From Adiantum capillus-veneris (Eukaryota > Streptophyta > Polypodiopsida > Polypodiales > Pteridaceae): 60,000 nt of DNA. Below the pieces are notes generated by a model, which made no database searches, was not told where the DNA came from, and worked only from the letters and a program-made list of their open reading frames with translations. The DNA lies in contig CM043950.1 in NCBI GenBank assembly GCA_014529385.2, forward strand, positions 78,922,343 through 78,982,342, given 5' to 3'. Made by a program: the position numbers and the translations under genes. Positions 22,460 through 34,429 of the stretch are shown one piece after another. Position 1 is the first letter of the stretch; every line of letters starts with the position of its first letter.

Positions 22460-25043
22460 CCGTTAACATCAATATATTCGATGTGTACTCCACTGGGCAG
22501 ATCTGTTCGATCTTAAGAACAATCACCCAAGGAATGCCAATAGTTTGATCTTACCCAAGATTTGACAATGGCTCTTAGTCAGCATGTGTGTGGCTCATAG
22601 CCCTTATGGCAGTTATTGTTCAATCAATGAACCGATGAAGAGTAATGTGAATGGCATCTTGGCCAAGTTCTAGCTGAGAGTTAGAGCACCTTGGCTCAAA
22701 CTGACTCACAAGAAAAACATGTATCAAAGAGCTTCTTAGAAAGTTTTCCTTATTCTTCGAGAGAGAGACATAGAAGGAGAGAGAAGAAGAGCATGATGGG
22801 CTGAGGAACTTTCTTTAAATTTCTAGAGTGGGTGCCCAATCTGTGTGCTCTTACACATCTTATGCCTGACTTGCAGTTTATCCTATAAGCATGCAACAAT
22901 CTACCTGTATAACGCTCTCATCGAGAAAGGTAACAAAAAACACAAGACACAGCTTGACCCACTTACCATGTATGGGATCGTGACTTTACAAAAATGACTT
23001 AAAAATGACACTTTGCCTGTGAAAGACGCCCTAGATCTAGGTTCCTTTTAATATTGGTGTGTGTTGACAACAACCAAAAATCATGTTAAACAATCCCGAA
23101 CTTATATTGTCCTTGACAAAGTTGCGAGTGGGATAGCGGAAGCGTATTTCATGAGGCGGTAGAATTGAACCCACGTAGCTAGTATGCCTTGCATACAGAG
23201 TTTGAAGCCCTTGGCGAGAGTGATGGCCTCAAACGTGAGAGCCAAAACCATAAGTGTCTGGCTTCGTATGAAACTATCGTGTAAAATTGCCAAAGCACTT
23301 TGGTTTGCACAGCGACAGTAGTTGCCAAGTAAAGTGTACACATGGAGAAAAGAAAAACTAAACCTTGGCGAACCTGGTCGCCTGACTGCCACGAGTTGTC
23401 ATGAATATGAAAGAAAAAAATCCTTTCAACCGGCTCATATCCATGTTTGCTTTGCAAGAGAGATGTGTCTCATATGCATATACACCCTCGTGTATCCTAT
23501 ACACCCATCTGGTACGTAATGAAACAACCTGCAAACACATTGCCTAGTGCTTCCCAATTTTGTAGGCACATAGCATATGTCAAATGTGGGGAGTCGCAGT
23601 GCAAGATGCAGAATGGAAGCCTTGCTTCATATAACTACGTTTGGCCTCATTGCCAACAAACTTTATTGGCGACAGATGTCATAGCAAAGAGAGTCGACCT
23701 TCTCGATCATGTACCACAAATGGACCTTGTCTACCTGTACAATGGATTGAGAAGCAGAAAAATAATGGCAAGGGATGTATGTGTGCTTGCTTATCTTGAT
23801 TACTGCTGTCCTTGACCGTATAGGTTTGTCCCGAGCGACTAAAAACGCGGACAAAATTTCCCTTGGAACCATGTTCTTAGCAAAAAGTCAGATTCAAAAT
23901 AAGCAGCACCTCAATTTGTAACAAGTGGTCAGCCATGCCGAACACCTTTGCCGCCTTCAACTAGTCTAGCAATAGGCCGTGCCTGTCTTGAGTGCGGCTC
24001 GTAGCCGCAATGCGTTTTATGCAATCGAGTAAAAACTACATAGTGCATGTTGCATGACCATGCATGCTTGAGCGTTTCTCATGCACATAAGTGCTTGTTG
24101 TATTCTTAACCATGGTCATATGTGACCCATAGAAGTGAGACCTGATAATCATTGCTTGTCCTTAGCCGAGGTCAACCACATCGTTCAAATTTGCGAGCCA
24201 GCTCTAGGTGCCTTGCCGATGACCTTGCAAACGGCCTTTGGTGACCTTTCATGCCATTGCATGCCTTGTAGCCATGATCCACTTGACAAGGTCTTGCAGG
24301 ACCATGCATGATACGATATGTGTGCCGCCCTTTCTTCTCTGCGAGGCTCGCCCGTCGTCTGGACCGACGGGCATGTCGTCCCTGATTAGCCCTTTTTGCG
24401 ACAAGCCGTACATGCCTTGCCGCCTATGGCCTCTATCAATACTCATAATGGGAAGAACTTCCCAATGCGCCCCCCTTGGGTGGCTCCTTAGGGCCGCCGC
24501 CTCACCAAGGGTAGCCCCTTGGGCACCCCATGGGTGGGATGGGCCACTAAGGGGTATCCTTTGGCGCCCATGTGGCAGAAAGAGCCCTAAAATGAAAATA
24601 ATTGTTTTTAAACTAAAGCAACGGTGTGTCGATCTTTGCAGGCAAGGAAGGCGATCTTCTACGCCTGTCTGATCATCATGTGGTTGCACAGCAAAAGCGA
24701 AATTTGTTGCTAAGGGCAGCATGCATCCGTAGACCCTCTCCATGCAGGGTGTCATGCAGGTCAAAGTCGGCCCTTCCTCCCGCACAGGCCTTTGTGCCCA
24801 TGGTTTTACCTGCCAAGCCTGAGCATCAATGCAAGCTTTCCGGCTCTCTATATTCTTGTCATATCTTCATGCAATTCCATGCACCAATTTTGCCATGGCT
24901 GCAAAAGAGATTGAGAGGGATGCCTTGCAAGAGATATCTTTGATGCCTTGCAAGAGTGATCTTTGAGAGAGAGAGAGAGAGAGAACGACAGGGAAAGAGA
25001 AGACCATGCTTCTTCCCCTCCTCCATGCCTCCTCCTCCATTGA
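22460..25043. other. Region with no recognised gene; leader of a minus-strand LTR element at its right end
   Basis: Open frames up to about 178 residues exist (for example minus 24785-24249), but none has a family motif or plausible composition. 24340-24590 is GC-rich, unlike its neighbours. A short GA repeat lies at 24964-24985. The part next to 25043 should be the internal leader of the element marked by the PBS at 25044. I see no RT, gag or PPR text here. Confidence 0.5.
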
Positions 25044-25055
25044 GCTCTGATACCA
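25044..25055 (-). other. Canonical primer binding site TGGTATCAGAGC
   Basis: Minus-strand TGGTATCAGAGC is an exact match to the plant initiator-Met PBS, one base after the sequence ...GGCATTACA. Confidence 0.85.
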
Positions 25056-25056
25056 G

Positions 25057-25620
25057 TGTAATGCCCAGGGAACTACCTGGCTTGAATTCACTGCCCAACC
25101 TCCCTTATAATGTATGCTACTCTCTTTTATGTTATTTTAGGAGGGGTTTATCCATTTTCTTAAAGCTAAAAAGTGTGTGTCTTTGTACTAAGCTTGATTT
25201 ACATTCTGGCAAGCAATTCTCAGAGCTTGAGTATGGTTGAAAGTTAATAAGGGAATTATTTTCAAGCATGCAACACAACCCGAGGTCTTGTCCATATGTG
25301 GTGGTTGTTTACAAACCATATGACCATTATTTTTCTCATGGTCCATGTCTAAGAGTGGTTTCTTGATTTTGTGTCCATTTCAAACCCCAATTAAGCATAA
25401 ATATGCACTATGTATGATTCTTTTCGTTATAAGATTTTGGTTGCTGATTAGATGTCTTTGATGGTCATGATTTTTTAAAATTTTAAAATTTTATGATTTT
25501 CCAACATGGATGCTTAAGTGGAGATCAATAAGATAAGTTTTCATTTTACAAATTGCCTCTAGACATCCACGTCGGCATGGACACATACAAGCAATTATAG
25601 TGAAGTACATAAATTGGGTT
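25057..25620 (-). repeat. LTR of a minus-strand retroelement (outer end approximate)
   Basis: The sequence starts TGTAATGCCCAGG on the plus strand directly beside the PBS, so it is the 3' end of a 5' LTR read from the minus strand. It is AT-rich and non-coding. The outer boundary is not seen; it must lie before the gene starting near 25675. Confidence 0.5.
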
Positions 25621-25674
25621 TGGTTTCCGAGTCCTTCAATTTGTGGACAAGGTCGCAAAGAGAGATGACTTTCT

Positions 25675-27764
25675 ATGACTCAAGCTTCGAGTATCTTAGA
25701 GAGCAGTGATCAAACAAGTGTAGTCTCTATCACAGAGATGACAGAAGGTTTGGAGACAGAGGAAGAGGAGATGCAAAGTCAGGACTTGGTGCTTGGTTCC
25801 ATAAACGAAGTTGATGAATCTCTTGCCCCACAAGAGGCATGTTTACAAATAGTGCCTAATTTTGTAAGAGATGAAGTAGCAGTGGATATTGAGACAGGGG
25901 ATGAACACAAGATTTATATGCATAGAGGACAAGATATTCTTCAATATGCTCGGATGTTTAGTTGTTTTGATTGTCTACCAGTTCCATTATGTCGATTGAT
26001 CCCGTATGCAAGGGTGAGAGGCTTAAGAGATGATGTTAGTGGATTGAAATCTGATTTTGCAAAGGAGGGCTACATGCAAGAAAAAGGAGCTTTATTGTTT
26101 CAATTTGGACTTGCAAGAAGGAGGAAGCTTATGTGACAGGTATTTCATTTCTCTACTTTGATCTTTCCTACTGTCTGTTTCTACAGTGTTTTTTATTGTT
26201 CCCATAAATAGTAGTTGAGTATGCTTTTCTTTCTATGCTTATCTATTTTGCAGAGGACCTTCTTACTTCATGGGACCCAATATGGGTTGATATACATAAA
26301 GAGTTTGAAATTGAGCTTTCTAAAAGGCCAAATCTTCAAGTTCTCTCTAATAAAATGTTCTACCTTTGGGAGGGTAATCATAGAATGGTTGCTTGGATGG
26401 TTGATATTAAAGAGAGATTCTCCATTGATCAAGCAAAACATTGTAGTGTGCTTTGTACAATTATTTATCCTACTCGAATGCCAGACATAGATCTTCTTAA
26501 TAGCTTGCAAATAATGAATTTGTAAGTTTCATGACTTTCTATATGTTTTAGCAAAAAATGTCTATGTTGTGTTTCTGAATTTGTATGTATTGTATATGAC
26601 CTTGGAATAGCATGAACACACATCACTTGTGGTCACCCATCTTAGGGATGAGCTTGTCAATTGCTCCCACATTTGTGTAGCAGATCATGAAGCCTATGTA
26701 ACGGGGCTACGAGAAGAAGATCAAAAGCTGATTGCCACAGTCCGTAAGAAATACTCGAAGGGTGTGGAGCCTTGGTATCCACTTACACGTCGATACTTGG
26801 GAAAGCTCTTATATGATGTAAGTGTCTTTGGCTTACTTTTTTGGAACGATCTCATGTCTACTTTTTGTGAGAATTATATATTTTAAATTATGTGTTGAAG
26901 GATAAAATATCCAAGTAGTTGAGCCAAAGAGTATGTGCTTGTTTTTTTGCAAATTAATTTTTTTAAAGTATGTCTTGAACGTTAAATTGTCCAAGGAATT
27001 GAGCCAAAGAATAGAGCAAGCTAGGCACACAATGACAAATGAAGAACTAATAAAAGAGGAGGCGAAGATATTGAATGATTTAGCACTCAAATATGGAGAG
27101 CGCGTTGGGAAGGTGGTTGAAACTTTTTTTTTGGGTGTTTTGCACATAGTGTAGTAACTGTTCAAACTTGGTTTCTTATTTGTTGCTCAAAAATTGCAGT
27201 TGCAAAATATTGTTGACCCAAATCTTGGACTGGATTGGATGGTTTGAGTTCTTACACTCAAATAGGGTCCTGATAGTTGGGCTACGCTTAAGAAATAGAA
27301 CTTGATTGCTATGTATGACGCTTTTGTCTTGAGCAAACTGTTATGGGTTTCCTTGCTTGAGGCAGACAAGATTACTAAAGCATCTTATGGTTTAAAGAAA
27401 GATCATGTGTACCGCATGTAACTAAAGTTTCTTTTGACTTTCAAGAATCTTCATTGTAGAGTTGCTAGTTTTTTGTGAATATTTTAAATTTTTCTCAACT
27501 TCCTTGTTCTATAGTTGGATTCATAGAGAGGGCCTTCTACAAAGGATTTTTGATAGGGCCACAAAGTTTGTGGAGGACTTAAGCAACATTACTGGTGGTA
27601 TTTTGTTGCCTCATGATTACTCTCTTGCCTCTTACTTTGAGGAGCTCAAGTTTGAAGCACGACCCTATTTTTATTCTTTGGAAACCTCTCTTAAAGCTAA
27701 GACAAAAGATGTTGACAAGAAAGCTATGAAGAATGTGGACACAGTACACATGGCATCTCAATGG
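25675..27764 (+). pseudogene. ParB-like domain gene, 5' half (multi-exon)
   Basis: The plus strand carries several exons with GT-AG borders. Exon 1 starts MTQASSILESSDQTSVVSIT, has an acidic N-terminus, then VPLCRLIPYARVRGLRDDVS and FAKEGYMQEKG, and frameshifts before a donor near 26138. Exon 2 (26254-26521) has DPIWVDIHKEFEIELSKRP, then SNKMFYLWEGNHRMVAWM. The EGNHR..A motif with the preceding RLIPYARVRG and following VLCTIIYPT resembles the ParB/sulfiredoxin-like fold. Exon 3 (26611-26817) contains RKKYSKGVEPWYPLTRRYLG; later pieces are near 26962-27111, 27200-27240, 27270-27420 and 27515-27764. Frameshifts occur in exons 1 and 3. The reading ends where an LTR begins at 27765. I infer that it continues at 43618. 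Confidence 0.7.
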
Positions 27765-28494
27765 TGTCAGGGAAAAATAAGTGTGTTTAGTGAGCCGGGA
27801 TCAACACTGGGTTGCAACAGAAGATGATTTGACACAAACGACACCTTAGAATCTTAAGTTATTAAACTAAATGAGCCTAAAATATGGATACAAAGGAAAC
27901 TTCACTGTAATAGGCATGAAGTGCTCTAAACTTTGCCAAGATTATGAGGAGACGTGTAAAGCCAAAGCTTTATGGACTCAATACACTTCCCTTGCTTTTC
28001 TCAACCTCTTCTACGAACTCAAACTTGCCTTTCTTATCAATAGTGCACTTTCTCTATAAACCTGCTCACTCTAACTTCATGAAGCTGCTCCTCAAGTTTC
28101 TATCATAGTTACCGTTGTAGTTTGTCAATTTATTGTTGATACTCGGCTTTCTTGGTATGCACTCCCCCTTGTTCACTTTAAAAAAAAAACTTTGATTTTA
28201 AATATAATTTAAAAAATGTTGCTTCTGACTGTCGACAACTCGTTCTTGACAGTCCCGTGCCCTTGAAACCCGCCAGCTCCTACCTGCTCCTTTTCTTGCT
28301 TGTACTGCTCCTTGATTGATGAGATGACCCCCGTACTGCAGCTCTCCCCTTGCTCTAATATGCTCGTCAACCTTCAAGGCTACAATAGATGGCGGCTCTC
28401 CTTCCCTCAGGCCCGCCTCTGCTCGTTCTTACCCGCTGTCTCTTCGCTGCTAGCTGGACCCCCAACCTGTTGTCCACGCCCCTTCTAGAGCTCC
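27765..28494 (-). repeat. Partial LTR, inverted relative of the LTR at 41250-42171
   Basis: Read on the minus strand it matches about 41450-42171: shared landmarks are TTAGTGAGCCGGGATCAACA, CTTTGATTTTAAAT-like text and CTGACTGTCGACAACTCGTT. About the first 200 bp of the LTR are missing; at 28494/28495 it abuts unrelated gypsy pol sequence on the plus strand. Confidence 0.8.
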
Positions 28495-28748
28495 TTAAAG
28501 CCTTTGCTCTTGATCCCGTTGAGATTGGTGTAGATCCAAATGTTGTAGCACCTATGATTATCTTTACCGTTCCACATATGCCATGAATTTGCATCCTATT
28601 CCTGTTCCTAAAGCCCATCTACCCAAGCTTATTGACTTGTTAAATGAAAAGATACGTATGGGTATTTTGGAGCCATCTTGTGCACCTTATTCTAATTGAT
28701 TGTTCACCGTCCCAAAGAAGAAAGTGTTACCATATACATGTGGTAGTG
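28495..28748 (+). pseudogene. Ty3/gypsy reverse transcriptase fragment
   Basis: Plus-strand frames give ALDPVEIGVDPNVVAPMIIF, then IPVPKAHLPKLIDLLNEKIR, then MGILEPSCAPYSN and FTVPKKK, the start of a gypsy RT domain just before the first catalytic Asp. Only about 80 codons remain, with a frameshift near 28585 and a stop after APYSN, and it is cut by the copia LTR at about 28752. Confidence 0.82.
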
Positions 28749-28751
28749 ATG

Positions 28752-28954
28752 TGTGTGAACACACTAGGACCGCCGGGGCATTTTTTCCCTATTTAGGAGG
28801 TTTTTTCCCCCCGAGCATTGTATAGCCGCCCATCACTCTAGCGCTATCTATCTTTCTTTTTTGCACACTAAGTAATACACTCTGTATTGTGTGCCTTGAG
28901 CTACCTTCATCTTCTCCAAGTTGTGTGCGTTTCTCTGCAACCCTAATTCCAACA
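28752..28954 (+). repeat. 5' LTR of a copia element
   Basis: It ends ...AATTCCAACA, one base before TTGGTACCAGAGC, a standard copia PBS. The start is placed in TGTGTGAACACAC and may be off by two to four bases. The 3' LTR was not found. Confidence 0.75.
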
Positions 28955-28955
28955 A

Positions 28956-28969
28956 TTGGTACCAGAGCA
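28956..28969 (+). other. Copia primer binding site
   Basis: TTGGTACCAGAGCA matches the TTGGTATCAGAGC type with one substitution, next to the LTR end. Confidence 0.85.
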
Positions 28970-29315
28970 GGTTGCGTCCTCCCGGGCTTAGTCGCCAGCT
29001 GCTCCAGCATAGGCCTGCTCACTTTCTCCGATTTCAGTGAGCTTTGGCAAGCATTTGCAGGTCGACAAAATTTTTGGGGTAGCTCGTAAAGTTCAGTCTG
29101 CTCAGATTTTTGATTCGGGCTCATTTCGGCCTTCGTTTTCACTACAACTAGTACTTCACGGGCTACTTTGTCATTTTGTGTAGAATTTTTGTAATGCCGT
29201 TTTCTGCATAACAGGTGCCTCATAGTATTCTACGGTTTGTGCTATATAGCACGTGTTGTTCCCGCTCTGTTTCTCCTATTTTTGGACAATTTTCACATCA
29301 GGTGCAACATTTACC

Positions 29316-29471
29316 ATGGCTAACAACAACACAGATGTGTTCAAGATGTTTGCTGCTGAGGACAGGTTGGATGGGGACAACTACCCTATGTGGGCTTATA
29401 TGATGCAACATGTTCTTGTGTCAAAGGGTGTTTGGAATATTGTGCAGGGCATTGATGTACATCCTGGTTCT
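29316..29471 (+). pseudogene. Copia gag, first part (interrupted by a DNA transposon)
   Basis: The ATG at 29316 in an ACCATGG context starts MANNNTDVFKMFAAEDRLDG, followed by DNYPMWAYMMQHVLVSKGVW and NIVQGIDVHPGS. This is the N-terminus of a plant copia gag. The frame is open and ends at a Ser codon within TTCT (29468-29471), where the 11-kb transposon is inserted. The gag resumes in the same frame at 40651. Confidence 0.93.
29468..29471. repeat. Target site duplication TTCT, left copy
   Basis: TTCT immediately precedes the left inverted repeat and equals 40647-40650. Both copies occupy the same codon phase of the copia gag. Confidence 0.88.
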
Positions 29472-29501
29472 GGGTCAAAGCATGGTTTGGTGGTACAAAA
29501 A
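29472..29501 (+). repeat. Left terminal inverted repeat (30 bp)
   Basis: It begins GGGTCAAAGCATGGTTTGGT and ends GGTACAAAAA. It matches the reverse complement of 40617-40646 at 28 of 30 positions (mismatches at positions 5 and 11). It contains GGTTTGGTGGTAC, the complement of a TACCACCAAACC word that resembles the internal repeats. Confidence 0.93.
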
Positions 29502-29703
29502 TTAGTGTCCTTGACACAACATATGCTTGGTGATTCTTGTGTGTAAAAACCATGGGCATTTTTTTGGAATTGGGGAGGGAAAATAAACTTCTTTTTTAAG
29601 TGGACATTTGTTTAACTTTAAAAGCATGCAATCCTAAGAAGAGGTGGGGGTGACGGCGGGGCTGGGGGGTGGGGTTACGGTTGGGAGCTTTCACTCCAGC
29701 AAC

Positions 29704-29731
29704 TCTCTCTCTCTCTCTCTCTCTCTCCCTC
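29704..29731. repeat. (CT)n microsatellite
   Basis: CT run followed by (CTCC)n; a second run lies at 29830-29852. Leucine-serine frames across them are accidental. Confidence 0.9.
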
Positions 29732-29861
29732 CCTCCCTCGCACGTCCCTCTCCCTGTGTGTCTCTCTCAGTTTTGAACCTTCTCGCCTTCCTTGCCGCCT
29801 CCATAGCCACCGAGCTGCTGTGTTTGAGCTCTCTCTCTCTCTCTCTCTCTCTGTGCAAATG

Positions 29862-32800
29862 GATAGTAGCGCAGGAGATTACTGTCTTGGTGATGCTCAT
29901 GACCTTTCTTTCGATGACATAGAAGGTGATGCTCAGGACCTCTCTTTCAACGAGGTAGAAGGTGATGCACAGCTCCTCTCTATCGAACGAGATGGAAGGT
30001 GACGCACAGTTCCTCTCTTTTGATGAGGTACAAGGTGGCCCAAGCAATGTTCAACAGATGCACATCAATTCCATTAGCACTAGTATTCCAGCCGGTAATC
30101 AGGCTTTTCTTCGTGATTATTGGGTTGCAAAGAAACGCACACAGAGAAGCAAGGAAAGAAATCCTACGTCTGCTCTTGGATTACGGGAAGCCAGGTCAAG
30201 AAAGAACATTTGTGCAGCGGTGGCTCGATGTTGGTGCAAGCAAACAGTAGGATTTGCAAAGAATGAGCAAAAGGAAATATTCCTGCAACTCCTGGACCAC
30301 CAAACATTTTCCTTGCTGCAACCATCAAATTTCAACAAAGTCGAAGACACTGTTGTATCGGGTGTGCGCAACACTTTGACTCAAATCAAGGTCCCTCATT
30401 CAGCAAGTGAACTTTTTGTAAAGAGAAGCTCTTTGGCAATGATTCTGAACAATAGTACAAACTCACAATCCGAGTAAACCAATCTAGAATGTCTAGTATC
30501 TTGGGGATCCATCGAAGGAATATAGCTGCAGCAAGCTCACGGCTAGAGAATAAAGATGAAGATGAAGTGTTGCCATTGAGTGCTTGTGAGAGACAATTGC
30601 CACGAGGAACCGTTATTACCAATGAAACAAGAGATTTGGTATATGCCTTTTGGACATCAGAGAGCAGAGTTTCACCCAACAAGAAAGACATATGCAAGAT
30701 GAGAATTGGAAGGAAAAGTGTCGTCAAACATCCTAAACATCTACTCGACGAATCTCAGGTACCAACAACTTCTAGTAATTGTTCATCTCGTTTGGTGCTA
30801 CTTAAGGCTTATTTGGTCCAGACAGTACCAAATTTGGTAGTTTGCTGTACGGCAGAGGGTGTTTACAGTACCAAAGAATATCTATAAAGTACCAAATCCT
30901 AGCTATCGACTGCCAAAGCCTATCCATAGAGTTTAAAACCCTCTCTATAGAGTACCAAAACCTAATTATCCAGTACTAATGCCTATGTATAGAGAACCAA
31001 AATTCTATTTACAGAGTACCAAACTCAACGGATACCACCAAAGCCTCTCTGTAGAGTACCAAATCCTATCACTATAGGACCAGGATCTATTTACAGGGTA
31101 CCCCACACTTCTGATAGTACGAAAGCCTATATGTAGAGCACCAAATCATGTCTATGGAGTACCAAAGGCTATCTATGGAGTACCAAAGCACATCTGTAGA
31201 GTACCAAATCCGGTGTATCTAGTACCAAAGCATATGTATGGAGTACCAAAGCAGATCTGTAGAGTACCAAATCCGGTATATCGAGTACAAAATCCTAGCT
31301 ATCGAGTGCTAAAGCCTATCCATAGAGTTTCAAACCCTCTCGATAGAGTACCAATACCTATTTATCCAGTACCAATGCCTATGTATAGAGAACCAAAAAC
31401 TATTTACAGAGTACCAAACTCATCGGATACCACCAAAGACTATCTGTAGAGTACCAAATATTCTCTGTAGAGTACCAAATCCTATCTGTAGAGTACCAAA
31501 GCCTATCACTATAGGACCAAAGTCTATTTACAGGGTACCCCACACTTCTGATAGTACAAAAGCCTATATGTAGAGTACCAAATACTGTCTATCGAGTACC
31601 AAAGGCTATCTATAAAGTACCAAAGCACATATGTAGGGTACCAAATCCGGTATATCGAGTACCAAAGCCTATCTATGGAGTACCAACTCAGATCTGTAGA
31701 GTACCAAATCCGGTATATCGAGTACAAAATCCTAGCGATCGAGTGCCAAAGCCTATCCATAGAGTTTCAAATCCTCTCGATAGAGTACCAAAACCTATTT
31801 ATCCAGTACCAATGCCTATGTATAGAGAACCAAAGTCTATTTACAGAGTACCAAACTCATCGGATACCACCAAAGACTATCTGTAGAGTACCAAATCCGC
31901 TCTGAAGAGTACTAGATCCTATCTGTAGAGTACCAAAGCCTACCGCTATAGGACCAAAGTCTATTTACAGGGTACCCCACACTTCTGATAGTACCAAAGC
32001 CTATATGTAGAGTACCAAACTCATCGGATACCACCAAAGACTATTTGTAGAGTACCAAATCCTCTCTGAAGAGTACCAGATCCTATCTGTAGAGTACCAA
32101 AGCCTACCACTATTGGACCAAAGTATATTTACAAGGTACCCCACACTTCTGATAGTACCAAAGCCTATATGTAGAGTACCAAATAATATCTATAGAGTAC
32201 CAAAGCCTACTGACAGTACCAAATCTACGGTACCATATTTGGAACTTTTTGGTACTGTTGAACTTGGGTGCACATCTGTCCACTATTACAGTACCAAATT
32301 TGGTACTTTTGGGTACTGTTGACTTGGGTGCACGTCTGTCCACTATTATAGTACCATATTTGGAATTGTCGAAAGCCAGTTTTGGCACTACTGCAGTAGT
32401 GAAATTTTACCAGTACCATGATGTTGGTTTTTTTCTGAATCGTTTTGTTTTTGTGCCATAGGTTGAGCTGTACCAAAGATTCAAGAAGGCTCACCCAACA
32501 GTGGTAGTGTCTCTTAGATGCTTCGAGGCATTGAAGACATACTTTGTACGGAAGTTGAAGGACAGAAATACTTGCTGCTGTGTGGTTCATGTGCAGATGC
32601 TCTATTTCAAAGAGGCCCTTAATCAAATGTGGCAGAACAAGTTCGGGCACGATGGGAAAGGTCACCTTTGCACTTGCTCCTTTTGTTGCAGAGGTGATGA
32701 GAGAGGAACGTGTTTTGCAAACCAAGCAGTGTGTTAGCACATCACCGTTATGTGGGAATCCATCATGTGCCCAAAGCCTCCAGATTGTGAATACCATGCA

Positions 32801-34418
32801 AAGAAATGCTTGATGGGGGACTGCTCACAATGTGGAGTACGGAGGTTGACATTTTGTCCCGATGAGATAGCAGAGGATAGCAAGGAGGTGTCTGTAAAGG
32901 TTTTCAAGGAGGTTGGAACAGGACAGGTTCACAAAGGTGGGAGTGAGAAGAAGAGAAAGGACTTGATTGTGCAACGGATGAAAAGTGGGACTTTTCTTAG
33001 CCTTCAACCCATCTGATAGGCTTCATCAGGCACAACTTTGTCTTCTGCTGGCAAACCGAACAATTCAAGGACTGTTTGCAAAATTTTCATAGCAACGTTG
33101 TAGTATCTGTTATTGACTTTGCGGAGAATTATTCCTTTAAAGTTCAGAATGAAATTCAGTCAATGCATTGGTGGTCTACCCAAGTCACAATACTTGTGCA
33201 CATCAATTATTTAAGAAATGCAGCAGGTGGTACACAGAAGACGCTACACTTCTACATATCGGATGACAAGCAGCATGACACATTGTTTGTACAACATTGT
33301 TTCTTGCTGCATGACAAGTGGCTGAAAGAACGAGGACATTCTCTGCAACAACATTGGGTTTGGTTAGATGGTGTTGCTTCACAATTCAGGGCCCGTAGAC
33401 CTTACTATTTTGTGGCCAGGTACTATCAAATGACAGGCTTGCACATGATGCATAACTTCTCTGCATCCGGCCATGGAAAAGGTGAACATGATGGGGCAGG
33501 GGCAGTCATCAAGATAACTTTGACGCATGAGGAATTGAAACCAGATGGGGCTGGCGTATGAAGTGTGCAGCCGATGTTGTCAACTTTTTGAAAGAAACTT
33601 TTCAGCCAAGAGAACAATCTCAGAGGTGTAATACGCAAAGAGTCTTTTGGCTTATTGGCACGAATGAAGTGCAGCGCAATCTGCAATGGGACTGTGAATG
33701 CATCATTGGCTCCCGCTCATTTCATTGTGCTGATGGCTATTCACAGGACAACCGCACCGCCATATGCTTTCGATCACTTTCATGCTTTTGTGATCCGTGT
33801 ATGCGTGGGTTGTGGAGAAGATGCAGGAACAGAATGCACATTGAAGAATGGAAATATGTTTGCATCAAACCATTGCCAGAGTCTGGGGATACAATTAGGG
33901 ATGACGAATCAGATGACGAGGATGGGGGTGGAGATTCAACATCGATTCCGATGAGCCAAGTGTCCAACCTGCCACTATATGAAGGATGCCCTGAAATGTT
34001 AAGTGGCATGCTATCCATAGGGGATAATTTTGCAGTAAAAGAAGCTGAGGCAAACGAAAACTTCTACATTATCAAATGCACAAAAGTGTTGTACCAAACG
34101 GTGAAAGCACAAAAGGATAAGTGGCATAACAAAATTTTTAGATGAGGGAAGGTTGTTGAAGGCTTTTTTTATGGCCAAGTTGAAGGAAAAGCTGATACGT
34201 ACCGGCTATTGGATCACACATATCCGGTAATGATCTACTCACATCTTGTTAGGGCCATACTTTTCCCGATGGAGCCTATTGCAGGATCCCTAGGTCAAAT
34301 TTTACAATACAAGTTGTCTACTAAAGTATATGAGAGGATATACAATAGCATGCCATATCATGATGATGAGAGTGACGAAGGTGCGTCCATGTTACTTGAG
34401 GGCAATGAGAAGCCCTGA
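29862..34418 (+). pseudogene. Transposase-like gene of the 11-kb transposon (one intron, damaged)
   Basis: Exon 1 (29862-30758) starts MDSSAGDYCLGDAHDLSFDD with four 12-13-residue acidic repeats (GDAQDLSF(D/N)EVE), then reaches ETRDLVYAFWTSESRVSPNK. The intron is 30759-32461 (CAG|GTACCAAC ... GCCATAG|GTTGAG, phase 0). Exon 2 continues LYQRFKKAHPTVVVSLRCFE, a Cys-rich segment (RNTCCC, CTCSFCC, CGV), VVVSVIDFAENYSFKVQNEI, HWVWLDGVASQFRARRPYYF and SASGHGKGEHDGAGAVIK, then CFCDPCMRGLWRRCRNRMHI and an acidic tail. The order resembles uncharacterised transposon-like proteins of cnidarians and arthropods (from memory) with DFSENY, DG and HGKG motifs, suggesting an RNase H-like transposase with two Asp. 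Damage: frameshifts near 29990, 30480 and 33010, a stop or shift at 33559, stops at 32735 (TAG) and 34143 (TGA). Length if intact would be about 950 residues. Confidence 0.72.
30759..32461 (+). repeat. Intron made of 21-22-bp AGTACCAAA tandem repeats
   Basis: From about 30830 to 32220 the intron consists of units such as AGTACCAAAGCCTATCTGTAG, with a higher-order period near 430-445 bp marked by GGTACCCCACACTTCTGATA (about 31096, 31543, 31971, and a shorter 164-bp step to 32135). From 32220 it changes to palindromic TACCAAATTTGGTA units. The donor GTACCAAC is itself a repeat-like word. Frames such as YRVPNPI heptads arise only because 21 is a multiple of three. Confidence 0.85.
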
Positions 34419-34429
34419 TTGAACAACTG

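Noticed and set aside
23102-23392. 96-codon minus-strand frame that looks helical and hydrophobic
   Set aside because: No family recognised and no neighbouring support; left unannotated.
24249-24785. 178-codon open frame on the minus strand in a GC-rich stretch
   Set aside because: No recognisable motif, open on several frames at once, and located in the leader region of an LTR element.
31213-31905. Open frames with heptad YRVPNPI-like repeats in the AGTACCAAA array
   Set aside because: They arise because the DNA unit is 21 bp. They lie in a predicted intron and appear on both strands and in several frames, so they are not protein genes.
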